From contig JAEOUH010000069.1 in the NCBI GenBank assembly GCA_016839365.1, forward strand, positions 1 to 64,000: DNA of 64,000 nt, given 5' to 3'. Positions 51,100 through 60,729 of this stretch are shown piece by piece. The notes under the pieces were generated by a model, which saw nothing but the letters and a program-made list of their open reading frames with translations, made no database searches and had not been told where the DNA came from. Origin of the DNA: Candidatus Hermodarchaeota archaeon (GTDB lineage Archaea > Asgardarchaeota > Hermodarchaeia > Hermodarchaeales > Hermodarchaeaceae). Position 1 is the first letter of the stretch. Every line of letters begins with the position of its first letter. A program made the translations under genes and the position numbers.

Positions 51100-52856
51100 C
51101 CAACTTTATCGCACGACCGATTATGCTCCCTCTTTAGGAAAAATCGCTCCACTTCCTGGTTAATGATTGCCCGCATTTTACCCCGGTCAATGTTCGGATT
51201 GTCGAATTCCGCGGCAACACTCAATAAGTAGCTATTCCGAGCATCATATGTGATAGATAAGGTGGGTTCCTCACCTAACCATCGGTCTTTGTCGGTTTCA
51301 GACCAAGTTACCTTGAGAACATCCGACACACCATCCTGCTTGCTAATGCGGCTTTTCACAGGTCTACTATCAAGGTAGGATTCGAGTTGGGATACATTGA
51401 TGGGTTGATCAAATCGTACATTCATGGAAAGATGGGGTTCACTCTTCCTCGTTAGATATCGCATCATAAAAAACAGACCTGCAGCAACAACTGCCCAAGC
51501 ACCTAATGCGAGTAGGAATACAATGCCCATTCCTAGGAGGAATAGGCCTTCAAACAATCCCATGATACTAAGAATTTCAAAAAAGGCCAGTGCCAAAGTG
51601 CCTGCCACAATAACTTCAATAATAGTCAACGCATGACTTGACCGCTCACTGGCTACGAGAACCTCCTCAGTGGAACGGGAACTGTCTTGGAGCGCCTCAT
51701 ACATACGTTTCATCTGTTTATCCGCTAAGGTGCCCACGACACTTTGTAAACCTTCCACTTCACGCTTCAATCCCTCCACAACCTTCTCAGCGTCGTCAAT
51801 TCGGCTCTCCACACGATCAAAGAAACGGCGTATATGTACCTTCTCAGCAAATTCACGTTGGGCTGGACTTGCCTGCTCGTACAAATGGTTCACTTGTTTT
51901 TTCGTAAAACAAACGGTTTCTATCAGATACTGTTTCAGTGTTTCAAGAATCACGCCGTCAGCACCTACTCGTGACAGGGCTTCTTTTGCCTTCGTCACGA
52001 TAGTCGGATCACGTTCTGACTGCTCGAGAATCATCCGACGGATATGCAACGATTCGTCCCATCCAAGCCATAGCCGAGCGAAGTATTCGTCCATGAACAA
52101 ATCTAATGCCCGAACCAACGCATAAAGGCCAACAAAATCCTCGAAATCCTTTAGATTTTGGGTGACCAGGATTGAACCCAAGGTCCCAACAAAAATGAAC
52201 GATCCATCCTTGAGGGTTTCTGCTTCCTCAAGGGTACCGATGATCTGCTCGAGCTCGTTCTGATAATCTTCCCCATCCCTGTACTCGGAAGCTGATTTCA
52301 GGTGGGGCGCGATGTCTTCTCCAATCGCCATAATGAATTTTCCACGATTATGAGATTTCCCACGATACATCGCATCAAGAATACGAATCTGATTATGTGT
52401 AAGGAGGGTATCTAGAATAGTCGAGGAATCCACAACAAGGTCAGCGTTGACCCGTGTTAATTTATCTAATGAGACGGTATTGGCGATACCATCGACTTCA
52501 ATCAAATCAAGGGCAAACACTACAAGACCTTGCTCGGAGATATGCACAGCAAATTCCTCTTCCTGCACGATTCCTTCGGCTTCAGGAATATCAACTTGAG
52601 CTACAAACTCTACAAATCGGGTCATATCAAAATCATTAACGACAATTCGTGAATGCACAGGATCAGATTCGAAGATGGCATTCTGTGGGAACTCATCAAC
52701 TAGTGCAGTCAATAAGGTGCTCTTTAGCCGTTCAAGCGACCCAAGTTTGTGATTGAGTGCAGCAATCTGATTATTCCCAAAGGGAATCCATTCCGAAATA
52801 ATAATCGAAGGGGTCTTGAGAAAAAGGATTTCTTCCAGTTCATCTCTGATAACCAT
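51096..52856 (-). CDS. Large membrane protein with coiled coil
   Basis: A 586-residue protein. Residues about 1-330 are a soluble alpha/beta region with acidic stretches. About 340-400 form a coiled coil (VESRIDDAEKVVEGLKREVEGL). About 405-470 hold two or three membrane helices (IIEVIVAGTLALAFFEILSIM and GMGIVFLLALGAWAVVAAGLFF). The C-terminal 110 residues are a second soluble domain. It shares an operon with the winged-helix gene upstream, which ends three bases before. No family recognised; a sensor or surface-tethering role is only a guess. Confidence 0.65.
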   Translation of the reverse strand: MVIRDELEEILFLKTPSIIISEWIPFGNNQIAALNHKLGSLERLKSTLLTALVDEFPQNAIFESDPVHSRIVVNDFDMTRFVEFVAQVDIPEAEGIVQEEEFAVHISEQGLVVFALDLIEVDGIANTVSLDKLTRVNADLVVDSSTILDTLLTHNQIRILDAMYRGKSHNRGKFIMAIGEDIAPHLKSASEYRDGEDYQNELEQIIGTLEEAETLKDGSFIFVGTLGSILVTQNLKDFEDFVGLYALVRALDLFMDEYFARLWLGWDESLHIRRMILEQSERDPTIVTKAKEALSRVGADGVILETLKQYLIETVCFTKKQVNHLYEQASPAQREFAEKVHIRRFFDRVESRIDDAEKVVEGLKREVEGLQSVVGTLADKQMKRMYEALQDSSRSTEEVLVASERSSHALTIIEVIVAGTLALAFFEILSIMGLFEGLFLLGMGIVFLLALGAWAVVAAGLFFMMRYLTRKSEPHLSMNVRFDQPINVSQLESYLDSRPVKSRISKQDGVSDVLKVTWSETDKDRWLGEEPTLSITYDARNSYLLSVAAEFDNPNIDRGKMRAIINQEVERFFLKREHNRSCDKVG

Positions 52857-52858
52857 GC

Positions 52859-53455
52859 CTACTCCTCCTTGACGCTATTGTGGTCATTTCGGTACGGCAA
52901 TCGTAGAAATTTTGCTTTTGATATGTAACTGACATCTTCAATATCGAAAATCCTAATTTCCCGGATACAGTTACAGACAGGACATCGGAAGAAATACCGC
53001 TCGAAGTTCTCACACTCAATCTGCATCAACTCCCCCTCACAGTCACTGCACCGAATAATCGCATTAACGCCTTCTCGCTCGCTATTTGGAATAGTGGCAA
53101 GAACTTCACGGCCCTTGTCCGTTAACCGATAACCCGTCACCGTTCCATATTGACTTGTGCTGATCTTGAGGTGGTCGAGTAAGCCCATCTCCCGAAGGTC
53201 GTTCAAATCATCAACACCCTCACGCGAGATATTCATGAAACGTCGATAGCCATCTAAACACAGAATGGACATTGCCGCATAATCATAGGTTTCGAACACG
53301 CCTTCAACAGTGAGTACATACATCACAGCAAGTAATGGCCCATCCTTGAACCAATGTTCTTGATCATCGGAGGTCTGTTTTTCATGAGCATAAGACCCGA
53401 TGAGAAACACTAATTTCTGCTGGTCCTTCGTAAGTTCCACTTTGTCCACCGTCAT
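52859..53455 (-). CDS. Winged-helix protein with C-terminal zinc knuckle
   Basis: A 198-residue protein. A central winged helix (GVDDLNDLREMGLLDHLKIS and YGTVTGYRLTDKGREVL) resembles archaeal transcription regulators. It is followed by a zinc ribbon (CSDCEGEL ... CPVCNC). ATG 53455 follows AGGGGAT; a longer in-frame start (53494) lacks that site. It is co-transcribed with the membrane-protein gene and may regulate or signal from it. Confidence 0.7.
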   Translation of the reverse strand: MTVDKVELTKDQQKLVFLIGSYAHEKQTSDDQEHWFKDGPLLAVMYVLTVEGVFETYDYAAMSILCLDGYRRFMNISREGVDDLNDLREMGLLDHLKISTSQYGTVTGYRLTDKGREVLATIPNSEREGVNAIIRCSDCEGELMQIECENFERYFFRCPVCNCIREIRIFDIEDVSYISKAKFLRLPYRNDHNSVKEE

Positions 53456-53572
53456 ATCCCCTAAACGCAACAGTAAACAACAATTTCTGACCATAGTTAA
53501 AAAGCTTCATAGTGCTTAACCACTTGGGCTGCAAAGTGTTTAGGAAACCTTAGCGAAAGGAACCTGAATTGG

Positions 53573-54943
53573 ATGATTCGTAACATCCCAGAACTCATCA
53601 AAGGCCCTCCTCTGACTCAATATGCACGACAGCGCGCTCTAGCACTCCTTAATGTCGCCCTCAATGCGGCAAATCCCCACGTCCTCGTTGAAAATACAAT
53701 CAAAGTCACCAGCCGCACGATTCGGTTTGTCGATAACGAAATAGGGTTTAATGATTTCGACGGAATTTATGTCATCGGCGCTGGAAAAGCGGCAGGTCGA
53801 ATGGCCGAAGCCATCGAAAATCTTCTCCAGAATCACCTGGTTGATGGGCTCATCATTGTTCCCGAAAACACCCTCACTACCTATACGCTACACAAGATAT
53901 CCTTGCAAGCTGGTGGGCATCCCGTACCCACCGAATCCAGTATCACTGCCACTCACCAACTGCTTGATCTCATCGACCAATCCCCCAAGGATGCCCTAAT
54001 CCTTAGCCTCTTTTCTGGCGGCGGATCCGCCTTACTCGCCGCTCCCACTCCACCACTTACCCTTGAAGACCTCCAACACACAACACGCTTACTCCTACAA
54101 GCAGGCGTACCAATACACCAACTCAACACGGTTCGCAAACATCTTTCCCAAGTCAAAGGCGGCTATCTCGCACAACACATTCATCCCCGTCGACATTGGG
54201 GGCTACTCATTTCCGATGTACCTGGTGATCAACTCAACATGATTGCCAGCGGTCCCACTCTCCCCGATCCCACCACATTCGCCAATGCAGTGCAAGTCTT
54301 GGAAACCTATGGGGTTTGGGAACAAGTGTCAGCGCAGGTACGAGAGCACCTCGCTGCAGGTCGTGAAGGGAAACTCAAAGATACACCAAAGCCCCAGGAG
54401 CCAGTTTTTGACCATTCGATTCATCAGCTCATCGGGAGTAACCAACTAGCCTGCCAGGCAGTCCTTGAACAAGCTCAACACGAAGGCTTCACCACCCGTA
54501 TTTTAACAACCGACTGTGAAGGCGAAGCCCGTGAAGTTGGCGACCAACTCGGCGCCCTCGCAAGAAAATTAACCCAACACCCCGAATCTCATGTGCTAAT
54601 AGTTGGTTCGGAAACCACTGTCACCGTCCGGCATGAAGGAAAAGGAGGTCGAAACACCGAGCTCATCACCGCTGCGCTCTCTCATCTCAAAGGAACGGAA
54701 GGTCTTGTCATCGCAAGCCTTGCCACCGATGGGATCGATGGACCCACTAACGCTGCTGGTGCAATAGCTGATGGTGACTCGGTTAATCGGGCTGAAGACC
54801 TTGCTCTCTCTCCTGTTCAGCTCCTCGAGACCAACTCAACCTACAACCTCTTCTACGCCCTCGAAGATCTGATTATTACCGGACCCACGCACACCAATGT
54901 CCGCGATGTCACCGTGATCCTCTGGACAGGCACTCCACCCTAA
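53573..54943 (+). CDS. gckA: Glycerate 2-kinase (MOFRL family)
   Basis: A 456-residue kinase that phosphorylates glycerate at C2, feeding a non- or semi-phosphorylative sugar pathway. The N-terminal domain has GAGKAAGRMAEA, the central part LFSGGGSALL (phosphate binding) and SDVPGDQLNMIASGPT, and the C-terminal MOFRL domain contains GGRNTE and ATDGIDGPTNAAGA. ATG 53573 follows AAGGAACC. Confidence 0.93.
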   Translation: MIRNIPELIKGPPLTQYARQRALALLNVALNAANPHVLVENTIKVTSRTIRFVDNEIGFNDFDGIYVIGAGKAAGRMAEAIENLLQNHLVDGLIIVPENTLTTYTLHKISLQAGGHPVPTESSITATHQLLDLIDQSPKDALILSLFSGGGSALLAAPTPPLTLEDLQHTTRLLLQAGVPIHQLNTVRKHLSQVKGGYLAQHIHPRRHWGLLISDVPGDQLNMIASGPTLPDPTTFANAVQVLETYGVWEQVSAQVREHLAAGREGKLKDTPKPQEPVFDHSIHQLIGSNQLACQAVLEQAQHEGFTTRILTTDCEGEAREVGDQLGALARKLTQHPESHVLIVGSETTVTVRHEGKGGRNTELITAALSHLKGTEGLVIASLATDGIDGPTNAAGAIADGDSVNRAEDLALSPVQLLETNSTYNLFYALEDLIITGPTHTNVRDVTVILWTGTPP

Positions 54944-54968
54944 ATGCCACTCATCATTATTTTGGAAA

Positions 54969-55109
54969 GAACATTGGGAAAAATGGCGGATTAGGCACCT
55001 CCATAAAAAGGACATTTGTCCTAATAGGACACAATTGGAGGGGAGAGGGAATGGTTTTCTAGGGGGAGATTTTGGGAAGTGCCATTATCTTTCGCCAAAC
55101 CCAATGTTC
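54969..55109. repeat. Long imperfect inverted repeat in the glycerate-kinase/acyl-CoA synthetase gap
   Basis: GAACATTGGG (54969-54978) is the exact reverse complement of CCCAATGTTC (55100-55109). Further in, AATGGCG and GGCACCTCC on the left match CGCCA and a GGAAGTGCC on the right, with small bulges. The whole could fold as a stem of about 30-45 pairs. The inner part holds GGACATTTGTCC. It may be a structured RNA or a miniature mobile element. The rest of the gap (54944-55235) shows no gene. Confidence 0.45.
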
Positions 55110-55235
55110 CCACTTAATGCGCTCAAATGTCTTATTTAAAGATTTCATTTAACGCTGAAACTATAAATCACCTTACGGTCATAAAAATTTGCGTAAATCG
55201 GCATTCTGTTGATTCATTCCAACTTTGTGGACAGC

Positions 55236-56735
55236 TTATCTCCGGTGTAAATAGGGAGGTTCGGGAAGGTTGGGGTGTCGTTGGTAGTGGTGGTAAATGA
55301 GATTGAGGATATCGGCGGCTTCGGCGATGTTGGAGAAGACGGGAAGATTGGCGTCGCGGAACTGATTACGGGTTTCCAAGTTTTCTTGTGGATAGCTAAC
55401 AGCAGGGACTGCGACAAAGAAGGGTTTTCGGAGCTCACGGACACAATATTGACCGGCTTGAATCATCATGTCCCAATAAGTGGTGGCCATGCCCTGCAAG
55501 TCCATATGGTTAGCCATAAAGTTGACATAGTGAGGGGCGGCTTCGACGATGATGGCGTCGATATTTTTGTCTTCTGCGACATGTCGGATGGTCTTTACCG
55601 TGTTTTCGGGATAGAAGTAACTGGAAGCCATATCCACGGGATTTCTGATATTCGTGCCCACGGCATTGATGACATCGGATAAAGCTTCAATGGTTTCTGA
55701 ACTTAGTCGGGGCACTTCAAAGCCAAAATGGGCAAGTGAATCAGTGCCTGCAACACCTGCTCCGCCACTGATTGCGATAAGAGCAACTCGTTTACCTGGC
55801 GGACGTGGGCAGCGAATAAATGTGACAATTGTGTTCACCAGACGCTCAAAGCTGTCCACGGAAACTGCGCCTGTTTGACGGAGTAAGGCATTCCAGATGT
55901 CAGTGGATCCAGCTAAGGCTGCGCTATGGCTGGACACAGCTCGTTGACCTTCTTCTGTCACTCCGGATTTCCAGATAACGATGGGCTTGTCGGGAGCACA
56001 AGTAGCAATAGCCTTGCGTAGACGAGGTCCATCTCGGACACCTTCGATGTAGATGCCGATCACTTGGGTTTTTGGATCTTCGTGAAGATATTCGACCAGT
56101 TCCCAACTGCTGATATCGGCCTCATTGCCATAACTGAAGACTTTACTGCATCCAAGCTTGGTTTCTGTTACCGCAAGATATGCATCAATAGCTTTTCCAC
56201 CAGATTGGGAAATGAATCCCACAGGTCCTGGATTCCGTTTTAAATCAGGCCGAAATGCAAAATACGATTCAGGGCATGTCAAACCCATGCAGTTTGGACC
56301 AAAGGCCCGCATGGGGCTAGCATGTATTTTCTCAGCAATCGCTCGTTCACGTTGCCAGCCTTCTTCTGTGCCAAGTTCACTGAAACCACTAGTAAAGATA
56401 GTGACACATTTGACACCCTTCGCGATGCATTCATCCAACACCTGCAACACGCTCTGGGCTGGAACCCGTAAAATGGCATAATCCACGGGGTCGGGGATCT
56501 CACTCAGAGACTTGTAGAACTTGTATCCGAGGGCTTCATCGACCCGTGGGTTCACCGGGTAGAGCTTTCCTGGAAATCCAAAATTGAGAAAGGACCTGAA
56601 CCAGTAGAAACCAGCTGAGCGGCTTGTTCCAATTAAAGCGACGGATTTGGAGTGGATGAACTCTTCGAACTGCTGAAAGGTCTTGGCATCCATAGGCATC
56701 CCTGAAAGAGACTCGTTCGGATAGGCGAAGGGCAA
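55236..56735 (-). CDS. Acyl-CoA synthetase (NDP-forming) alpha-type subunit
   Basis: A 499-residue protein with a CoA-binding Rossmann domain (SVALIGTSRSAGFYW), two succinyl-CoA-ligase-like domains and the phosphohistidine region VSSHSAALAGS. It matches the alpha part of ADP-forming acetyl/acyl-CoA synthetases, which in archaea make ATP from acyl-CoA. The ATP-grasp beta part is not fused and not adjacent. Several ATGs near the start make the exact N terminus uncertain. Confidence 0.88.
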   Translation of the reverse strand: MPFAYPNESLSGMPMDAKTFQQFEEFIHSKSVALIGTSRSAGFYWFRSFLNFGFPGKLYPVNPRVDEALGYKFYKSLSEIPDPVDYAILRVPAQSVLQVLDECIAKGVKCVTIFTSGFSELGTEEGWQRERAIAEKIHASPMRAFGPNCMGLTCPESYFAFRPDLKRNPGPVGFISQSGGKAIDAYLAVTETKLGCSKVFSYGNEADISSWELVEYLHEDPKTQVIGIYIEGVRDGPRLRKAIATCAPDKPIVIWKSGVTEEGQRAVSSHSAALAGSTDIWNALLRQTGAVSVDSFERLVNTIVTFIRCPRPPGKRVALIAISGGAGVAGTDSLAHFGFEVPRLSSETIEALSDVINAVGTNIRNPVDMASSYFYPENTVKTIRHVAEDKNIDAIIVEAAPHYVNFMANHMDLQGMATTYWDMMIQAGQYCVRELRKPFFVAVPAVSYPQENLETRNQFRDANLPVFSNIAEAADILNLIYHHYQRHPNLPEPPYLHRR

Positions 56736-56838
56736 GGATGTTCTACTATTTTATGCTGTCGTTTATCAGAACTACGTAGCTATGCATCTGTATAGAAGTC
56801 GTCACGTTTTATTGATAGCTGTTCACGCTTCGTTAAAG

Positions 56839-57342
56839 TCAGGATTCCTTCGAGTTGACGAAGATTTGGGGTAATGCCCTTTTAACGGCAAACATCACGG
56901 CGACGCCAATGGCACACAGGATGGCAGTGCTAATGAGGATGCCTGGCATCAGGAGAATGTAGGGCGTGAAGACCAGGAACTGAAGATAGGCTGGGACGCC
57001 TAACCCGATGATAAGAGTGGGGTATAACCAGGCGAGGAACCAATAGGGACAGGTTTTCCGGTTCATCACTAATACACCCGCTAGCAGATTGAGGAGGCTC
57101 CCAAAAACAACATCAATGGCTCCTAACCCACCGAAGATATTGGCAACGAAGCCCCCGATAAACAGGGCTAAAGCCATTGGCCAGCCAAGGATGTAGGGAA
57201 AAGGTAACAGCATATCAGCAACGCGAAATTGAATGCCATAATAACTGAGGGATCCTAACGCAATGGTGACCGCTGCATATACAGCAGCCATAATTGCCAT
57301 CACGGCAATACCTTGAGTACGATTTAAATTAGTTCGTTTCAT
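56839..57342 (-). CDS. QueT-family ECF transporter S component
   Basis: A 167-residue protein with about six membrane helices. YGIQFRVADMLLPFPYI and FIGGFVANIFGGLGAIDVVFGS match the QueT family, which binds queuosine precursors or other vitamins for ECF transporters. ATG 57342 follows GAGGTG; an upstream frame start is not supported. No ECF ATPase or EcfT gene is adjacent, so the module may use a shared energising complex. Substrate assignment is by family only. Confidence 0.82.
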   Translation of the reverse strand: MKRTNLNRTQGIAVMAIMAAVYAAVTIALGSLSYYGIQFRVADMLLPFPYILGWPMALALFIGGFVANIFGGLGAIDVVFGSLLNLLAGVLVMNRKTCPYWFLAWLYPTLIIGLGVPAYLQFLVFTPYILLMPGILISTAILCAIGVAVMFAVKRALPQIFVNSKES

Positions 57343-57378
57343 GACAATGACACCTCGCAGCCCGGGATTTATTTGAAT

Positions 57379-57411
57379 GAGCGGAACTCGGCACGAGGAA
57401 CCCACCCGCTC
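57379..57411 (-). promoter_or_regulatory. Structured leader upstream of the QueT-like gene
   Basis: GAGCGG (57379-57384) pairs with CCGCTC (57406-57411), and CTCG (57387-57390) with CGAG (57394-57397) inside. On the minus strand this hairpin lies about 35-70 bases ahead of the QueT ATG, where a riboswitch would be expected. It does not match a preQ1 aptamer that I recognise. Confidence 0.35.
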
Positions 57412-57562
57412 GGAAATCGCCACGTTTTTGCTCCTTATAACTGCTTTGTCAAATCAACCAACATTCATAAAAGGGATGAGTATCTGTGCTTGGAGTCTCA
57501 CGAACTTGAAGTAAACTTCTAATTATAAAAGGAGTTACACACGAAACCAATAGACTGCAAGG

Positions 57563-59497
57563 GTGGGCAACACGATGCCGATACACATCGAAGATGAGTT
57601 GTACCTTGATGAAAAGCAGGTCTTTTACAACCCAAACGACCAATGGTTTGTCGAATACCTCAAACTGTACTATGTCCACACCATAGATGGACAATATCTC
57701 TTTGGCAACACCCAGGCGGGTCGACGACCCGATCGTGCTTTCTACATTATCCCCGAAGGGTATAAACTGGGAAAAGGTCAACGCAGCTTCGACCGGAAAA
57801 TCGGACTCCAACTCTTTGAAGTTGTTCTCCAGTATCTCAAAACCGCCAAAGTCATCGTCCAGGATGGAATCCAAGGGGAAAGTGGATATAAGACAGGGCT
57901 TCGAATTGTACTCAGCGTAGAGAACCCCCATACAGCTTATATCACTTGGTTTGGCCGTTTGATGATTTATCCACCGGAAGAGAACATGAAAATCAATTGC
58001 TGGAACTATGTTGTACAGGAACGCTTACCCGGTGACTTAATCCGGGAAATTCAATCTTTCTGGCCCGCTTTTGACCCCGATGAGCCCCTTACGTTGTATG
58101 ACTTGACTCGTATGGACGAGGATCATCGTCGGGTGATGAGTCTACGGGTCGATTATTTTGGCGGAGCTTTTAAGAAACCCAACCTAACCATGGTCTGGAA
58201 TCGTGGGGAAGCTGATGGGTGCATATCCTATCACGCTGGTTGCACTAGTAGCCGTGTGCTTAAAGGCCTCTCAGGCACTGGCAAAACAACTCTTACTGTA
58301 GGCCCTCAACTTGAACAAGATGATGCTGTGCTTGGATTACCCAAACATAATGCTACGTCCAGGATAAGAGAGGTGCAACTAATCGGACTTGAAGCTGCAT
58401 CTTATGCGAAGAGTGAAGGCTTGGTGCCAGATAGCCCTGAATGGCCAGGGCTCATGAAGTCGAAGTATATCCAGCCTGATGGAACCAGACCAGTTGTTCT
58501 TGCCCAAAACATTGACTGTGAAGGAATTGAATATCGGATAGAAGAAATCGCCGGATATCACGTCAAGGTTCCTCGAGTGCTCCCTGGTCAACAGGTGGGC
58601 CACCTCCAACCAACACGTTACGAACAATCAGGAACTACCAATGGCCGGTTCGTCTTCCGTTTCTATGACCTGAATCCTGACTGGAAACCGGGATTACCCA
58701 AGAATCTACACACAGAAATGTTGTCATTTCGGCGATTTGACATCTTTCCCTTAGTCGTTCGCATCACTGACCCAGTCATGGCCGTCGCCCTTGATTCCGC
58801 CTGTGAATCAGTGATTACCTCCGCTATCGGCGGGAAGATACCTGGGACCCGAGTCCGCTCTTATGCCGCAACCGATTTCATGGCCCGTGAACAAAGCCAC
58901 CAAGCACTCCTCAAACTGGATATGTACACCGACATGAACCTTGGCCTTGATGGACAACTCGTATTCGCCATCGTAAATTCGGGATATGTGGGCGAATATG
59001 CCCTCGATGGGCAACAACGTCGGCGCCTTGATGAGAAAGGGCAACCTATACCAAAAATCGATGAAGCTACTGGAAAACCCTATCTAAACGCTCAAGGAAA
59101 ACCTGAATACCTGGGTTTAGGTGAAAAAATTAAAGTTGGCGACACCAAACTCCTTGTAACACTAACAGAAACCCGTGCAATTAAGACATGGCACCCGCAC
59201 CCAGTCTTCGGTGACGCCTACCTGATCCCAGACCCCACTGAACTAGAAGAAACCCATGGGCTCTCCAATTACCGGGAACGGTTCAATCCCCTCCGCTTCT
59301 ATTCACCCAAAGAATACTTGGCATTCTGCCTACATGATATTGATGAACGCAGCACCTATCTTAACGACCTGTTTTCCGGACAGGAACACGCAGACAAATT
59401 ACAACCAATCATCAACGTGTGGCGTAAGGTGACCCTTCCATCAGAAAAAACAATCCAGACCTTTTATGAAACCCACTTCGGGAAAATCAGCCCATGA
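57563..59497 (+). CDS. PEPCK-like (ATP-type phosphoenolpyruvate carboxykinase fold) protein with altered metal site
   Basis: A 644-residue protein with the ATP-PEPCK fold. NTQAGRRPDRAFYI stands at the substrate loop, GLSGTGKTTLTVG is the P-loop, and FNFEGGCYAKT-like IGLEAASYAKSEG follows. The metal-binding DDEH position reads GLPKHN, so the Asp that binds the metals is missing. It is also about 110 residues longer than usual PEPCKs. The real reaction is uncertain: a divergent carboxykinase or another kinase. It overlaps the methyltransferase gene by four bases. Confidence 0.75.
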   Translation: MGNTMPIHIEDELYLDEKQVFYNPNDQWFVEYLKLYYVHTIDGQYLFGNTQAGRRPDRAFYIIPEGYKLGKGQRSFDRKIGLQLFEVVLQYLKTAKVIVQDGIQGESGYKTGLRIVLSVENPHTAYITWFGRLMIYPPEENMKINCWNYVVQERLPGDLIREIQSFWPAFDPDEPLTLYDLTRMDEDHRRVMSLRVDYFGGAFKKPNLTMVWNRGEADGCISYHAGCTSSRVLKGLSGTGKTTLTVGPQLEQDDAVLGLPKHNATSRIREVQLIGLEAASYAKSEGLVPDSPEWPGLMKSKYIQPDGTRPVVLAQNIDCEGIEYRIEEIAGYHVKVPRVLPGQQVGHLQPTRYEQSGTTNGRFVFRFYDLNPDWKPGLPKNLHTEMLSFRRFDIFPLVVRITDPVMAVALDSACESVITSAIGGKIPGTRVRSYAATDFMAREQSHQALLKLDMYTDMNLGLDGQLVFAIVNSGYVGEYALDGQQRRRLDEKGQPIPKIDEATGKPYLNAQGKPEYLGLGEKIKVGDTKLLVTLTETRAIKTWHPHPVFGDAYLIPDPTELEETHGLSNYRERFNPLRFYSPKEYLAFCLHDIDERSTYLNDLFSGQEHADKLQPIINVWRKVTLPSEKTIQTFYETHFGKISP

Positions 59498-60264
59498 AAA
59501 GGTTCTCAAATGTGAAGATTTATGGCAAATTTGCACAGTTGTACGCATCAGGAGATTTTCCAGAATTCAGCGCACATATGGCACAGCTCCTTCCATCACT
59601 ATTAGACAAGTTTCAGATGCAACCTAAGACTATCTTGGACTTAGCATGTGGTGAGGGAACTTTCGCAGTTGCCATGGCAAAAGCGGGATTCAAGGTTTCT
59701 GGTATTGATCGATCATCAGAGATGCTCGACCTTGCCCGCAAGAAAGCCCAAGCCGCAAGCGTAACAATTCATTTTTATGAAATGGATATGCGACACCTTG
59801 AACTCAACACCACCTTTGATTTAGTTACGTGCTGGTTTGACAGCCTCAACTACCTCCTCGCCCTTGATGACCTTGAGAGTGTCTTCAACAGAGTGGCACG
59901 GCATTTAGAGCCTGGTGGTCATTTTGTCTTCGATATGAATACGATCTATTGGTTGACTACTCTCGCCCAACGCTATGCAGTAACACTTGAACGGGAAACG
60001 GAGAGCATTTTCCAAGTTCATCGCCATTCCTATGATGAGAATGCTCGTATCGCTACCTTTGAAATCACTGGTTTCATTAAGGATAATAGCTGCTGGAGGC
60101 GTCAAGTTGATGAAACGCATCATGAACGCGGATACACAATTGAAGAAATTCGTTCCTGTTTGAACAATGCCGGGCTCACTGAAATCGCCTGTTATGGGAA
60201 CCTTGAAGAAAGTCTCCCATATGCTCCTGAGAGTAAACGCGTATGGTTCATCACCCAAAAATAA
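59494..60264 (+). CDS. SAM-dependent class I methyltransferase
   Basis: A 256-residue methyltransferase. Motif I is ILDLACGEGTFAVAMAKAG, followed by GIDRSSEMLDLARKKA and the post-motif FDLVTCWFDSLNYLL. The substrate is unknown. Its ATG overlaps the PEPCK-like stop (ATGA), so the two proteins are translationally coupled and may act in one pathway. Confidence 0.9.
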   Translation: MKRFSNVKIYGKFAQLYASGDFPEFSAHMAQLLPSLLDKFQMQPKTILDLACGEGTFAVAMAKAGFKVSGIDRSSEMLDLARKKAQAASVTIHFYEMDMRHLELNTTFDLVTCWFDSLNYLLALDDLESVFNRVARHLEPGGHFVFDMNTIYWLTTLAQRYAVTLERETESIFQVHRHSYDENARIATFEITGFIKDNSCWRRQVDETHHERGYTIEEIRSCLNNAGLTEIACYGNLEESLPYAPESKRVWFITQK

Positions 60265-60269
60265 CTCAA

Positions 60270-60650
60270 CTATTTCTCCAAAACGAGCGCGTTCTGATAA
60301 CTTTTCATAACCCAGGGCATTACTTTCTTTAGTGCAAATCTATTCTTGACCAGGAGCTGTACCCATTTTTTCATCATGCGCTGGTCGGATTCAAAAGATT
60401 TCGCCCCGGGAAGCTCATAGGCCTCTGCCCTTTCGTTTTCCGATAAACGAGTTAGAACAACACCATCTGTTACAATGAAAGCAAACAGCTTCCCGCCAGC
60501 CTTGTAACACGGACAGCCAAACATCTTCTTAGTAGACAGATGGGGATGCTGCAAAATTTCTGCTTCGAATTCTTCGCGAATCGCTTTCATTTTCTCTTCA
60601 GAGTAAAATTTCAAAGCCACCAACTCCGATTCGACTAGAACCTTTCCCAT
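60270..60650 (-). CDS. TfoX-N-terminal-like small protein
   Basis: A 126-residue protein. TKKMFGCPCYKAGGKLFAFI resembles the TfoX_N/YjbR-like beta core (RRMFGG.G....GK.FALI), and MMKKWVQLL follows in the C-terminal helix. ATG 60650 is chosen from homology; an upstream start (60776) would overlap the Eis-like gene. No ribosome-binding site is obvious, so it may be leaderless. Function unknown. Confidence 0.7.
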   Translation of the reverse strand: MGKVLVESELVALKFYSEEKMKAIREEFEAEILQHPHLSTKKMFGCPCYKAGGKLFAFIVTDGVVLTRLSENERAEAYELPGAKSFESDQRMMKKWVQLLVKNRFALKKVMPWVMKSYQNALVLEK

Positions 60651-60729
60651 ATGGCTTATAGATAATTTTAACAAGCCACTCCATATAAGACATCTGAAAC
60701 CAACACATACGTGAGAACAGGTGGTACAA

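Noticed and set aside
57449..57931. Minus-strand frame over the start of the PEPCK-like gene
   Set aside because: It is antisense to clearly homologous coding sequence and has no recognisable features.
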